Assembly: GCF_036785885.1 (NCBI RefSeq)
Contig: NC_092314.1
Span: forward strand, 16,513,638-16,577,637
DNA length: 64,000 bases
Direction of reading: 5' to 3'
DNA from: Coffea arabica
Lineage: Eukaryota; Streptophyta; Magnoliopsida; Gentianales; Rubiaceae
Each line of letters starts with the position of its first letter. Within the stretch, counting starts at the first letter, position 1. The position numbers and the translations under genes are program-made. Of the stretch, positions 10,301 through 21,684 are shown piece after piece. Under the pieces are notes generated by a model. That model was not told the origin of the DNA. It did not search any database and saw only the letters and a program-made list of their open reading frames with translations.

Positions 10301-11912
10301 TGCCCGAAATGAGAGCAGATGAGGCTAACCTACCCCTTATATCCAACCTTAAGGTTGCCTCGCCAGGAATGCGAAATTCTACTATTTTCGTTTTACAATC
10401 CAGTTGGGCATTATATTTGGCTAACCAATCCATACCCAGAATCACATCGTACCCCTTAATGGACAAGCTAATCAGGTCTCCTAAAAACCTCCTTTCACCT
10501 ACCCATACATCACAATCCTTATAAACCATACTAGTCACCAATCGTTGATTCCCCGTAGGTGTACTTACTTCTAGGTCATACGGTAAGCTAGCAGATTTTA
10601 TATCGATGCCACACATGAAATCAGGGTTAACAAACGAATGAGTGGCACCAGGATCAATTAAAACTTTGGCAAAGCGGTGAAAAATAGGGATCGTACCTTC
10701 CACCACCTCGAAAGACTCTGGGATCTGGTGGGGCTCTAAGGAATATACCCTAGCCGAAACTTTTGGTTTGGATCCGTCTCCCTTGGCCGATCCAGTATTG
10801 GTCCTCGACGGTAGTTGGCTCCCCTTTCTGTCTTGTCTCAGGACCGGACATGTAGCCAGCTGATGGTCCGCACTTCCACACCGCAGGCATTTCCCCTGTT
10901 TCCTCCAGCAGTTGTCTTCGGTGTGGTTCAGCTTTCCACAGTACCCACAGGGCCCACGAGGTGCCGAAGCCGAGCCACCCTGAGCGTTTCCCCTTTGTCC
11001 TGGCCCAGTTTGGCCACCCCGGAACGGAGTCCCTCTGCCTGACCCAGAATGACGACCACCTCCAGTTCCTCGTCCAAACTTGGAGGGAGTGCTTTTCTCA
11101 CCTTGTCCGGACGTACTCCCAGGAAAACCACGCTTCTTAGCTTGGAAGTTTCGGACCTGAAGCCGTGCACTCTCAACTCGTTGGGCTTTTTCCATAGCCT
11201 CACTGAACGTAGTGATTTGAGCCGCCGCGAGGTCTTTCTGGATCTCAACGTTCAAGCCCTGAATAAAGCGCCTCACGCGTCGTTGCTCGGTCATGATTAA
11301 TTCAGGCGCGAATTTGGACAGGCGGGTAAACTGGCTCTCGTACTCCGCCACAGTCTGAGCCCCTTGCCGGATCCGGATAAACTCGTCCTCCTTCCTCTCC
11401 TGGACTAGAGGAGGGAAAAACTTAGCATTAAATTCTCGGATGAAGTTCACCCAAGTTCTCGGTGTCTGTTCCCGCTCCCATTTCTGCCTAATTACGTTCC
11501 ACCAGGAACGGGCAGCTCCCTCGAGTTGAAACACGGCAAATGTCACCTGCCGTTCCTCTGGGTAGTGTAGGGCCGCGAATATATCAACCATTTTCTCAAG
11601 CCATTTTTCAGCCACATCAGGGTAGGGTCCCCCAATAAACTTTGGCGGGGAAAACTTTTGAAAACGTTCGAGAGCTCTATCCTCGCTCTCGATATGATGG
11701 CCAGGGTTTCCGAGGTTAGGGTTTGGGTTTTGGCCCTGTTGTTGCACTACTTGTGCGAGTAGGTTGGTCATTTGCTGCATAGCAGCAGCTATTTGCACGT
11801 TGGGGTCTATTTGGGGTTCAGGATTTGGTCCAGTAGAAGCTTCCCCCGTTTCCCTAACCGGTGTGGGTTGCCTATCGCGCCCGCGTCCCCGACCACTTCG
11901 TGTTCCTTCCAT
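7317..11912 (-). pseudogene. Gag-pol polyprotein of the Tekay-like Gypsy, one in-frame stop
   Basis: Start taken at the ATG at 11912-11910 ([15 protein letters not shown]), because upstream residues in frame are leader-like. The frame spans about 1531 codons. Gag core at residues ~80-235; two CX2CX4HX4C zinc knuckles at ~322-354 (CGYCGKLNH..., CLRCGSADH...); protease DPGATHSF at ~420; RT with FIDDI at 9636-9650 (~residue 755); RNase H (VYADAS) from ~895; integrase HHCC at ~1112-1153, then D, D and E at about 1182, 1241 and 1279; chromodomain at the C-terminus (~1477-1531). A TAA at 8334-8336 interrupts integrase a few residues after its first catalytic Asp; both sides are in the same frame. 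All other catalytic motifs look intact. Such proteins replicate the element and target integration to chromatin. Confidence 0.93.
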
Positions 11913-12237
11913 AAGTTCACTCGGTCTAGGCAAAGGTACTAAACCAAAGCAGTAATAAAGCAGGTAAGTAACACATAAGCTTTCACATAACACATATTGA
12001 TACATTTCACACAGGGTCACAAGCACACGTATATACAAGCCAAACACACATATACAATCAGTCAGTCAAGTACGGCCAAAGCACGTACGTACATAAAAGA
12101 TCCACCTGAGAATAGGCCTATCAAAAGAGATTTACACGTAGCTAATTCTACATCCAAAACGGTTAGCGAAGGCTCTATCCCTATCCCTATGTACATTCAA
12201 AACCACCACTTATCCAGAAGATACCAAAGGTCGGGGC

Positions 12238-12780
12238 CTAATCAGTCGCTGGGGTCTGGGACCCAGGCGACGGGGTAGACTCCTCCCCAGTTTCGGCCCC
12301 AGCAAACGAGGCCTCATCACTCGACTCCTCGAGTCCGTCATCGCACAAATTAAGGATCGCTTCAGCACGACCCCTCACTTTGCGAGCTCGCTTAACCTCA
12401 CGCTCGCGTGCATCCCTCAACTGATCACATAGGTCATCAACTCGATCATCGGCCTCTTGCACGTCATACTCAAGCTCCATAATACGTGCGGCTTGCTTTT
12501 CATTGGTTGCCTTAGCCTGAGTCACCTCAGCCTCCAATGTAGCAACCGTGGCTTCAAGCTTAGTATTATCCTTCGCAAACTCTTCGCGTTCCTTTGCCAC
12601 CGCCAATACTAGAGCGTTTGGATAGGCGTAGTTGCTACGACACTCACACTGTCGAACGCGGCTGGCCGGGCTCCAACGCACCACGGCCCCCTTCTGCCAA
12701 AGTTGATACTTAATTGGCGGCAGCGTGCTATGAGGACGATCTCCTGCCGGGCGGTCACTCGGGTCACCACTCGCATCCAT
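12238..12780 (-). CDS. Accessory coiled-coil ORF between PBS and gag (180 aa)
   Basis: Start chosen at 12780 (MDASGDPSDRPAG), 103 bp downstream of the PBS; an in-frame upstream Met adds only 11 hydrophobic residues. Residues ~60-145 are Ala/Glu/Leu-rich with heptad spacing (KLEATVATLEAEVTQAK, RIMELEYDVQEADDRVDDL), a clear coiled coil, followed by a basic stretch (REREVKRARKVRGRAE) and a Ser/Thr/Glu/Pro-rich tail ending SQTPATD. The frame is unbroken and lies 325 bp upstream of the gag start in a different frame. Canonical Gypsy elements lack it. I know no domain for it; structure suggests an oligomerising RNA- or protein-binding factor, which is inference. The other long Gypsy here has a coiled-coil ORF in the same place. 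Confidence 0.7.
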   Translation of the reverse strand: MDASGDPSDRPAGDRPHSTLPPIKYQLWQKGAVVRWSPASRVRQCECRSNYAYPNALVLAVAKEREEFAKDNTKLEATVATLEAEVTQAKATNEKQAARIMELEYDVQEADDRVDDLCDQLRDAREREVKRARKVRGRAEAILNLCDDGLEESSDEASFAGAETGEESTPSPGSQTPATD

Positions 12781-12882
12781 CCTATAATAAAGGAAGAAAT
12801 AACATAAATACACTTATTAATCATAAACAATAGAATCCTCAAATCGAGCACTTCTATTACACCCAGGCTAGTTCAAACCTAG

Positions 12883-12894
12883 GCTCTGATACCA
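12883..12894 (-). promoter_or_regulatory. Primer-binding site for initiator-Met tRNA
   Basis: The minus strand reads TGGTATCAGAGC, the standard plant tRNA-iMet PBS, two bases from the inner end of the 5' LTR (12897). It fixes the element's orientation and the LTR boundary. Confidence 0.95.
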
Positions 12895-12896
12895 CC

Positions 12897-15800
12897 TGTG
12901 ACAGCCCCACCTTCCCCTAAGGCGAACCAAAGGGGTTAGCGGACTGCCTGCCCAGCTCTCGCCAGGACTAACGGTGCAGTTTACGTCGGTCTATAACGTT
13001 CCGGAACATCCCATTGTGCGCAAACAAGCCAAAATCGCAAAAATAAAAAAAAATGAAAATTGAAGCCGAAATGAATAGTGAAATGCACGACAGAATCCGG
13101 CCAGCCGGATTTCCGGCCGGATTCCTGGCCGGATACTGGCCAGAGAGTTGGCCAAAAAAAAATTTTCTTTTCCCCTTCGCAATCCGGCCAAGATTCCGGC
13201 CGGATTGTCTGGCCGGATACCGGCCAGTGAGCAACTGGCCGGATTCCCAAATTTTCACAGGCAATCCGGCCAATTTCTGGCCGGATTTCTGGCCGGATTT
13301 GGCACTGTTCATCCGCGGCAAAATTTTTCCCGTTTTCGTTTGAAGTCGTCTTGATCCGAAAGTTATCCAAATCACAGCCAGGCATATAAATACATTAGAA
13401 ATCAACATTTACAAGCCAAACGGCGTACAAGCTATCCCATTAAATCATACCAGTGCCATAGGCCAATACAAGCCATTCATTAAAGGAAACTATACACTTA
13501 GGGTTATCACCCTCAAGGAGCTAAGCAAAAATACATGTACAAGAGCCCAACTTGTCATCCAACTATCAAAATCCTTTCCAAAAGTATTCATTTTCCTGTA
13601 AGGAAAACAAATGGAATGGTATGAGTTAAAGCCCAGTGAGCAACTATCACATTAGCAACCAATAGCATATAGCATAACCGATCACTTATAGTACACAAAT
13701 ATGCAATGAAGCAACACGGTAAAAGGATACGGTCGGCTCTCAAGAGTCTATTTCCACGCTTGCAATCTTGATCCAATCCTCATTGACCCTCCGTCAATGT
13801 CAAAAGTATCAAACCGTAGACCTCACTTTACTTCCACTCCTTCCACCCAACATACCCCAACCGGGCTCGCACTCCATTCAGTAATATTTTTGGTAATACT
13901 CGAGTTTACCGGAACCAAGGGTCTCATTACCACAAGGTTCCCCAGTACAGTCCCCGTGGCAATTCAATCTTCACGACCAAGCCCTCGCCGGCTCGATTCA
14001 ATTGACTACCGAACGGGGTTGAGCTCAGTGATACAGTAAAGTAGTCGGACAACCGTCCAAACAACACCAATTCAGTTTCCATGCATGGAATTCAGTATCT
14101 CATATAACAAATGCAGTATTTCAGTAAAACAGTAAATAGCTATGAAGAAAATCACAAGAGGTGAGAGCGGTCAAGTACACCCTCACCTATCACTTTCAAT
14201 AACCAATTAAGCCTTCAAGGCATCAAATACACATAGCACAAAGCCACGTTATAACAAGTAAGTGAGTAGTATACTCACCAAACAAGATAGTGGTGTTTCA
14301 TACACCGTGGTCACCAATCCGCCGTGAACTACCGTCACGCCCTAGAATCACGCAACAAATGCAATGAGACTCGATAACGAGTCGTATAGCAATGCTTAAC
14401 ACAACCCCAATAGGGTTTCATATGCACAAGTAAGCATGATAGCAAACCAGAAATTAAGAAAGGGCCTTAACTTAGGCCTTGATAAGAAAACCGGTTTTGA
14501 CGTCATAATGCGGTAATGGCACAACTCTCACTACAATTATCGGTTGGGGGTGTAAGACCCACCGTTTCGAAGCTATGGAACAGGGCTACAACAATGTAGA
14601 AGACCACTCAATCCAGTTCTTAACACAACTAGGTCAAATATGCCAAATACTAACCCAGAATTCCTAAAACAGGTTTGCAAAACACAGAAAACTGTAATCG
14701 GTATATCACAGTCCATACAAGTCCAAATGCCGAAATTCCAAAGGCATATGTTAGCCAAGACACTCAGCTACATTTCATCAGAAGACACGAACTCCAAAAT
14801 CCAAACCAACTCCAGTCAAAAGGCCAATTACTATCGCAGTTTTCACATTCTGCTCAATGCAGAACAGCTACAGTAAAAACGGCATAACTCACTCCACACT
14901 CATCCAAATGACCTAAAATTTTATAGGCACCTTAAACACATCAATACCTACAACTTTCATGTTTTGAGTAAAGTCCAATTCGGCCTCTAACCCAGTGATC
15001 TAAAATCGGACAGAATTGGGATTTTATGAACCCTAACTTTTCAATTTTCACACCAAATCCAAAATTGATTGCATTTTCTTATCCAATACACCTCATAGAG
15101 TCATTATCAGCCATTACCATTCATCATACAAGGCCACAACATCCCATTCATATTAAACCAGAAAAATTTCCAATAAAATAAAAACTTCACCAAAACTCTT
15201 CAAATCAAGAAATAAATCATATATTCCTTCACTCATGCCACCATTAAGCATAATATAACCATCATTAGGTATAGGGGAGAGGTTGTAGCATCACTTACCA
15301 AGAAACAAGGGAAAGAGAGATTGTGGACACCTTTGCTCTTCAAAACAACTTCACTACAACCCTTACTAGCACTAGAAGGTAGGATTTTATGGAGCGGAAT
15401 CTTGTTTATTTGGTTGATTTAGATGATTTGCTAGTAGAAAGCTTGAAGATTGAAGAGTTCTTCTTCTTGCAAGAGAGTGAGAGAGAGCCGGCCAAGGAGA
15501 AAGAAAAATGAGGGAATTTTGTGCAATTTTTTGGATATTTAACCTTTGGTAAAAAAAGTCAAAATTGTGAATAGTAATTCTTAAAAGGCATCCAATAAGA
15601 AGGTGACACTTGTCACCTTCATAAATGCATTCTTATCTTTCTTTTCTCTCTCACATCAATCACTTCACACACACTACTTATCTCTTAACACCCGATAAAT
15701 TTTAAACAGTATCCGAAACTTAACCTTATCGGCCGAATTTTTCCGAACTTTTCGCACTAGTGGGTCCCACGTCCACTATTTACTCTTAATTTTCTAAAAT

Positions 15801-15948
15801 TTCTCCAATGCTAGAAAAATCATCTTAAAACTATAATGGCTCATAAAATCCACTAAGAAAATATTTCTAAACCAGAAAATGCAGAAAACATGCAATTAAG
15901 GGGAAAATAAACCCTAGGAAAGTAATTAGGGTTTTACGGGTTCTCATA
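12897..15948 (-). repeat. 5' LTR of the Tekay-like Gypsy (3052 bp)
   Basis: Matches 4228-7273 along its length. The outer end reads TCTCATA before the TSD, where the other LTR has TCTCACA, so the terminal CA (TG in element orientation) is mutated to TA. The inner end TGTGACAGCCCC lies next to the PBS. It should hold the element's promoter; I did not find a TATA box I trust. Confidence 0.95.
13094..13300. repeat. Clustered CCGG/GGCC palindromes in the 5' LTR
   Basis: Counterpart of the 4425-4623 block, again with about thirteen GGCC sites in ~200 bp, but with a different order: an extra CCGGCCAGTGAGCAACTGGCC segment in pieces around 13215-13240, and one lost near the end. Confidence 0.8.
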
Positions 15949-15953
15949 TTAGG

Positions 15954-16967
15954 TGTGGGGGGGATCAGTTGTGGTGATAGTTTTTCCAGTTTTAGTTTCT
16001 AGAGGATTTTCCCTTTATTTTTAGTTTGTTTTCGCCTATCTTTCATTTATTTTCTTTTCTTTTTTTTTCTAGCGGTCAGATCTTATATGAATACCAAGTT
16101 TTGATGCTGGATTGTTGTCTTTAATCTGCTATTGCCAAGTTTTAGTAACAAAAATGTATCAAGTTAATGTGGTTGAGTTCAAGAACATCTCTTTGGTGAA
16201 TATCAGTAATTATTTGACTTTTCTAATTTTTGGGTAACTTTTCTAGGCATAGGGAATGATTGTTGGCATTTTTCATGTGAATTGGTCCAGTTATTAATTT
16301 TAGTTCTCCATGTTTGGAAATTTGAGGCTGGCTGCTGTTACTTTTGTGTGATTTTTAGTTATTGTGCTATACGGTTGTAAATAAGTGTTAACTGTACTCC
16401 GCTAGTTGTTACTACTGAGTAACCGGGGATCTTCACCTAAAGTGTTGATTCTCGCGTCAAAAGGTAGTGATTTTTATGAGTACGTGGTCGTATAGCTATA
16501 AGAGTTAAGTAACTGGACTCCTTCATCTGGCAAATGTTAGAGTTCGCATCAAAAGGCTCTAATGGCTAGAGACTAAATCTTTTGCTATTCTCAAAAGAAG
16601 AAGAAAAAAGAGAGAAAATAGAAAAGTGTGATAATAAAAAAAAATGAAGGTTGTGTCAAATGTGACGAAAGTCAGCTTGCCATTTTATGGGTTTAATATT
16701 GAGATTTTGGTTAATAGTTGGACTATTTGCTGATAAATGTGAGCAACCATTCCTTTTTCTTAGATTAGTTTGCTTTAAATTGGAGGAGTTGGTGGTTGGG
16801 AAACTAACCGGGGTGATTGTTCTTGGATCATGACCTATGATACTTGATATATGTTTTTCTTGGTATTTTGGCAGTGCGGTAGTTGGAGCAATAGCCATTG
16901 TCAAACTTTGGTGTTCAATTGCTGTTCCTATGCTTGAGAGCAAGCATGATTTAGGTGTGGGGAGAAT
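15954..16967 (+). other. Outer element: region from its polypurine-like run to the LTR
   Basis: The interrupted phrase resumes with TGTGGGGGGGATC. No ORF is convincing. An imperfect ~90-bp tandem pair is visible: GAGTAACCGGGGATCTTCACC with CGCGTCAAAAGG (from 16417) and AAGTAACTGGACTCCTTCATC with CGCATCAAAAGG (from 16507). A second polypurine-like run TTAGGTGTGGGGAGAA (16951-16966) directly precedes the LTR-like start TGATAGGG and is the better PPT candidate. Confidence 0.55.
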
Positions 16968-18168
16968 TGATAGGGTGTTAATTGTTAATAATTTTATTGT
17001 TAATTTTCTTCTCTGTCCTTGCCAAATATTGCTTAATTATTAATATCTACTTATATTTGGTATTTGGACTCAATATCAGGGAGTGGAGCAGAAAAGTACA
17101 CAAAAGGATGGACCTTATGGACAAAATTGCTCCACACGTAGGAGACTTCTTAAAGCTCCATCAACCTGGCCTGCAAGGAGAAGAAGAAAACGATTTGCTT
17201 TTCTTTGTGCTAATGAGGAGTGCATTGTACTAGCTAGTTGACTAGCAATAGGAAACGAGAAAACAGGACATTAGTAGCACTTGACTTTTTGTCTCATCTT
17301 TTCCTTATCATCGGAGAGACCAACTAGGGAGATATGTAGTCATTTGTTTAGAATAGGGAACTTCGTTTTTTGGGGCTCCTTCATTTAATTTATTTTTCTT
17401 CTTTTTTCGTCTCTTGGACGAGAACGACGGGAACACAGCTTGTTTTTGGATAATAACTTCTGCAATTTCGCATGGGATTTCGTCCATGTAGATGAACTAA
17501 GTTTCTTATCTAGTCGAAGACCAATTTGAAGGCACGGTTCCAAATATCTGTAAAATCGAATTAATTTTATTTATTTCTTTTATTCATTGGTATTTGTACG
17601 TTTCCTGATTTAATTGCTTATGCTTGTTATATTATTTGAATGTCAAGGGCCCAATATTCGAATTAACCTAATGATCTAATGCCAAATTAATTGATTGAAT
17701 CTGTAATTGTTCAATTGACTAATACCAGTGGCGACTAGCATGATTGGTTTCATATTAGGGAAACGTATGATCTAACTTAAACAAACCCTCGCAGTGTGTT
17801 TGTTGGTTAAGGTTGGGTTTTTCTAATTATTAATGCAATCAAGTAATTAAATCCTACGGTCGTACCTAGGGTTATTTCTTGGTTAGAGAAATAGTTAATG
17901 GTCGTACCTTAACTATCAAGAAATTAAGGAAAGACTGGTTGTTCATTGCGTGTATGACAACTATAACCAAGTTGGTAATGAGTAATTGAATTATCTTTGC
18001 ATCAATAATCAGTTGAATGGACCGTGTCTGAAAAGTTGCACCTTTGTCTAGAGTCGCATGCGCTTAATTCTAGAAGAAATGAATTATCCCCAGTCCCTGT
18101 GGATTCGACCCTGCTCACCGCCATATACAAAATTTATATTTTTCTTGAGTAGGTAATTATTATTGCAC
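16968..18168 (+). repeat. LTR copy 1 of the outer Tat/Athila-like element
   Basis: Begins TGATAGGGTGTTAATTG right after a polypurine-like tract. It contains the paired phrases ACGGTCGTACCTAGG and ATGGTCGTACCTTAAC, then CCCAGTCCCTGTGGATTCGA, and ends ATTATTGCACAG. The last ~20 bases of a complete LTR (CTTCGACAACCTGTCA, present in copy 2) are missing where copy 2 begins. Confidence 0.65.
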
Positions 18169-19501
18169 AGGGTGTTAATTGTTATTAATTTTCTGGTTGA
18201 TTTTCCTTATTATTTATGCCAAATATGTTGTTGATTGTCGGATTCCACTTAAAATTTGCATTTGGACATAATTGCAGGGGTGGAGTACAAAATCCTGAAA
18301 AGTGAAGGATGCGATGTGCAAATATGCAAAGAGTTAAAAGCCGACTCCAATTGAAAGACAAAGTTTCTTATTCGGAGAGAGGTTTGGTGCGTTGGAGGAA
18401 AAAAGAGCAAGAAGCAGTAGGACTCTTTGCTGGGGACTTCTCTTGGCAGCCGTATAGGAATTAAAAAGGAGAGAAAGGAGCGGCCAATTGGGACTTTTGG
18501 TTGGAATGGATTTTGGATCCCTGTGGTTGCTTTTTCTTTCTCTCGTATGTGAGGCATTAGAATGGAAGGCAATTAGGAATTAGACATTGGTTTTTTCTCG
18601 TGTAGTCTTTGCTTTTCTCTCCCTGTGAGCACGAATCGAGCTGTCACAATTGGAGACAATGGACTTGACAATTTTCTCTAAAATCTTGTACGGATTCTTC
18701 TCAACAGGAATGAACTAATCTCTTCTTCTAGTAAAAAACAATGGAGGATTTGGTTCGACTTAAATTGTGAGATCTAATCGATTTTAGCTTTCCTATTATT
18801 TTCTGGTATCCGTATATTTTCTGCTTTATTTTCTTATGGTTATTGTATTATTCAATTGTCCTGGACCCGGATGCTAGATTAATTCAATAACCTAGAGCCA
18901 ATTAGAAAAATTAAATCCGTAATTGTTTGATTGTTCTAAATTAGTGGTAACTGGCATAATCAAGATTATATCAGGGAAATATACGGGCTAATTTGTAGAC
19001 AACTCTCGTAGCGTGTTGTCTGGTTAGAACAGGGTTTCTCTAAATCTTAAGGCAATTGTGAAAATTAATTCTACGGTCGTACCTAGAATTATTTTGCAAC
19101 TAGGGCAATAGCTAACGGTCGTACCTTAGCTATCGATAATTACAGAGGAATTGATTGTCATCGTTTGTTTGACAATTATAATTTGTTTATCAGTTTATAT
19201 GTGGAATATTCTTGCATCGATGATCAATTAGAAAAATCATTTCCAAAGTTGATTCTTGACTAGAGCTTTCCAATACTATCTTAGTCTTTACCTTATTGCT
19301 ATTTAATTCTTATTTAACTGCAATATTTGATTGGTATAGTTATTGCTAATTTTCCAAGAAAATTCCCCCATTGTCAATTTGAACTTCAAAGAAACACATA
19401 TCCCCAGTCCCTGTGGATTCGACCCTATTTATCACTATTTACAGAAAGTATATTTCGATTGAGCAGGTATTTATTATTGCACAGGCTTCGACAACCTGTC
19501 A
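18169..19501 (+). repeat. LTR copy 2 of the outer element, complete 3' end
   Basis: Begins GGTGTTAATTGTTATTAATT in direct continuation of copy 1 and shares the same landmarks in the same order: TTTGG..CA near 18260, the two GGTCGTACCT phrases at about 19075 and 19108, and CCCAGTCCCTGTGGATTCGA at about 19402. It ends CTTCGACAACCTGTCA at 19501. The copies are clearly diverged in sequence and length (about 1.2 and 1.33 kb). No TSD can be checked because the 5' end of the element is not in the window. Confidence 0.65.
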
Positions 19502-20429
19502 TTTATCCATTTAAATCCCATCATTAAATTTTAAATTCATTTATTATATGATATTTATACAATATTATAAAGTTAGAGTAGTGACAGTTAGTATAAATGT
19601 TTTTTCTTTTTCTTAAACTTTTAATTTTAACCTTATAAAAAACTAACTTTTACCCTAATAACATAATCACATTTTGCCAACACTACTCATAAAGATCCTA
19701 AGTATATATTGTAACTACCAACTAAACGAAAAAGGGTACGAAAGCTCCAATCTGGGGAAGAGTACGTGCTGTAAATCTGGCTGTTTTCTTTCTAATATTC
19801 TATATCATTACTGGTATACTCATTGACAAGGAGAATGCCAATCCAGATGTTATTTATCTATTATTCTATTTGTAGCAACCATAACAAAGAATCAAAGTGT
19901 AAACGTGCAGTAAGGGTGGGAAAATGGATATCTACTTGACCTTGAAGTGCTGCCAATTTGCCAATGAGATGCAAACATTATAAATCAATTGAAAAAACTA
20001 AATACAAGATAATTGAATGATGTGATATGATTGAAAATTTTGGAGCTAGTGCTTAATTATTCCCAACCCTAAAAGTTGGAGCAGGAAAAACCAGTCAAAA
20101 TTTGAGGAGAAGGAAGGGTTTAATGTTCTGTTCAGTTGTTTATTGCTCTTTGCTGTGTGGCTGCTGCATAATAAATTCATTTCACGATCATTTGGTTGAC
20201 TGACTTCATAACACATGGATATATTGTTTTTGGTACTTAGAATTGCTGCGGAGTAAGAAATGACGTATTTTTTTGAGGCAGAACATTTAATAAGAATAAG
20301 GAACCTCGGCTTCACACAACTAGTGATGTATCTTTTTACCCTTTATTAAAGTAATCATACGAAAAAGATTTCTATTTTTCTCATGTCGAATTATTATGAT
20401 TATTGTAAGGATAAATTTTTTTTACATTG

Positions 20430-20482
<53 letters not shown>

Positions 20483-21584
20483 ATATTTCACATTAGTAGA
20501 TTTAAAGCATGTCACATAACATGAATTTAAATTTAAAATACGAATCATGCACATATAACATTCATCCAAAACTACTAGTTTAAAAAAAATCACTAGACCA
20601 TCAATATAAAAAAAATTAATCCTTATTATAAAGCGTAATTATTCCAAAGCTTGGAGTGGGTAAACTTACTATAAACAAGTCATGTGTGTTGAAGTCATTT
20701 CATGATATATATGAATGGTCATTTTTTTAGGGTGTAAAAAAGTTAGATCCCATTTATAATTAAATAAATAATATGATCTATATTTATTTTTGTTCCTAAA
20801 AAAGTAGGACATAACCTGAACGATATTCCCTTTTTCTTCTAAAAATGTGCGATCTAACCCAATCCATATTTATTTGTTACTAAAAAAGTGCGATATGACC
20901 TTTTTGTACATAAAAAATAATTACATGTGAATCACGTGGCAATTTCAAATTATTCACAATTAAAAGTGGTCGAAAAATTAGGTTAGGATTAAATTTTATT
21001 AACTTTTTTACTTAATTTAAATTTATAAAAGACGTAAAATTAATCTTTTAAAAGTGACGGATGAAAAAATTTATGTGTAGAACATTTTGAACGATTTTTC
21101 CAACAAATTAATACTGAGGCCACTTTTAATCGGCACCGTTAGCCAAACTTATATGATTTTTATGAAGAAGAACAATGTTTATTGGTGTTACATCTATCTT
21201 GTCATGTAATGCTTTTCCCAAACTACCTGTAATTAAAGTGTGACTTTTACATTGCCCACTGCTGCCACCCATATATTCGTTATCTTTTTTCTCTGACAAC
21301 ATTAGTTAATATTTTTTCTTAAAAGACTTTTCGATTACACGTGTTTTTTTAATGGATTACACGTGTAAATATCAACTTTTTTTTTATCAGATTTTCAAAA
21401 TTAGAGTGCCACACAAATTTATGTTACCGAATATTATCAAAAATTATTAAATTTGATAAAAAGCTCGTTTGTGATTGGAGAAATTATCAAATTTATGCAT
21501 TATACTTGATGGGTATAATAATGTTTAAATTTCATAATAATGAGTGTAACCTTTTTCAGGTGCTCTTAGCAATTGCCCTTGAGA
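19502..21584. other. AT-rich intergenic DNA without a recognised gene
   Basis: No supportable coding region. It contains the (TA)n run at 20436-20480 and, at about 20730-20910, three loosely similar modules ending CTAAAAAAGT that look like remnants of a small repeat. The last ~50 bp lead into the TATA box of the peptide gene. Confidence 0.6.
20436..20480. repeat. (TA)n microsatellite
   Basis: An uninterrupted run of about 22 TA dinucleotides. Confidence 0.97.
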
Positions 21585-21592
21585 TATAAATA
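21585..21592 (+). promoter_or_regulatory. TATA box of the secreted-peptide gene
   Basis: TATAAATA, a canonical plant TATA box, lies 93 bp upstream of the ATG at 21685. With usual spacing the transcript would start near 21615-21625, leaving a 5' UTR of about 60-70 bp without an upstream ATG. Confidence 0.6.
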
Positions 21593-21684
21593 CAGTGTGC
21601 CAAAGTCGCTAGCATACATACCTGAGCAATTGCGCTACCAGAATCCCGTACAAGATAGCATCACAAACGACATCTTCTGAGTTC

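Larger units (their letters stand above)
4228..15948 (-). mobile_element. Complete chromodomain Gypsy LTR retrotransposon (Tekay/Del-like), TSD TTAGG
   Basis: An 11,721-bp element inserted in the outer Gypsy remnant. It is flanked by a perfect 5-bp duplication TTAGG (4223-4227 and 15949-15953). In its own orientation (minus) the order is 5' LTR (15948-12897), PBS, coiled-coil ORF, gag-protease-RT-RNase H-integrase-chromodomain, PPT, 3' LTR (7273-4228). LTRs begin TGTGAGAACC and end CTGTCACA. Long LTRs, tRNA-iMet PBS and the C-terminal chromodomain ([20 protein letters not shown] type) place it among plant chromoviruses, most likely Tekay/Del. The two LTRs look nearly identical, so insertion is recent. 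One in-frame stop in pol disables the reading frame. Confidence 0.95.
1771..19501 (+). mobile_element. 5'-truncated Tat/Athila-like Gypsy remnant, split by a younger Gypsy
   Basis: Two parts, 1771-4227 and 15954-19501, belong to one element interrupted at 4228-15948. The join reads GATTTAGG then TGTGGGGGGG, a polypurine-rich phrase typical of these elements. Family hallmarks are the GGGAGGCAACCC motif at about 2200, the 'cacattgagggcaatgtg' phrase at 4201-4219, and two copies of the LTR-terminal phrase CCAGTCCCTGTGGATTCGAC. The left part starts abruptly inside coding sequence; no 5' LTR, gag, RT or integrase is present in the window. Assignment to Tat/Athila rests on remembered hallmark phrases and could shift to a sister clade. 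Confidence 0.6.
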
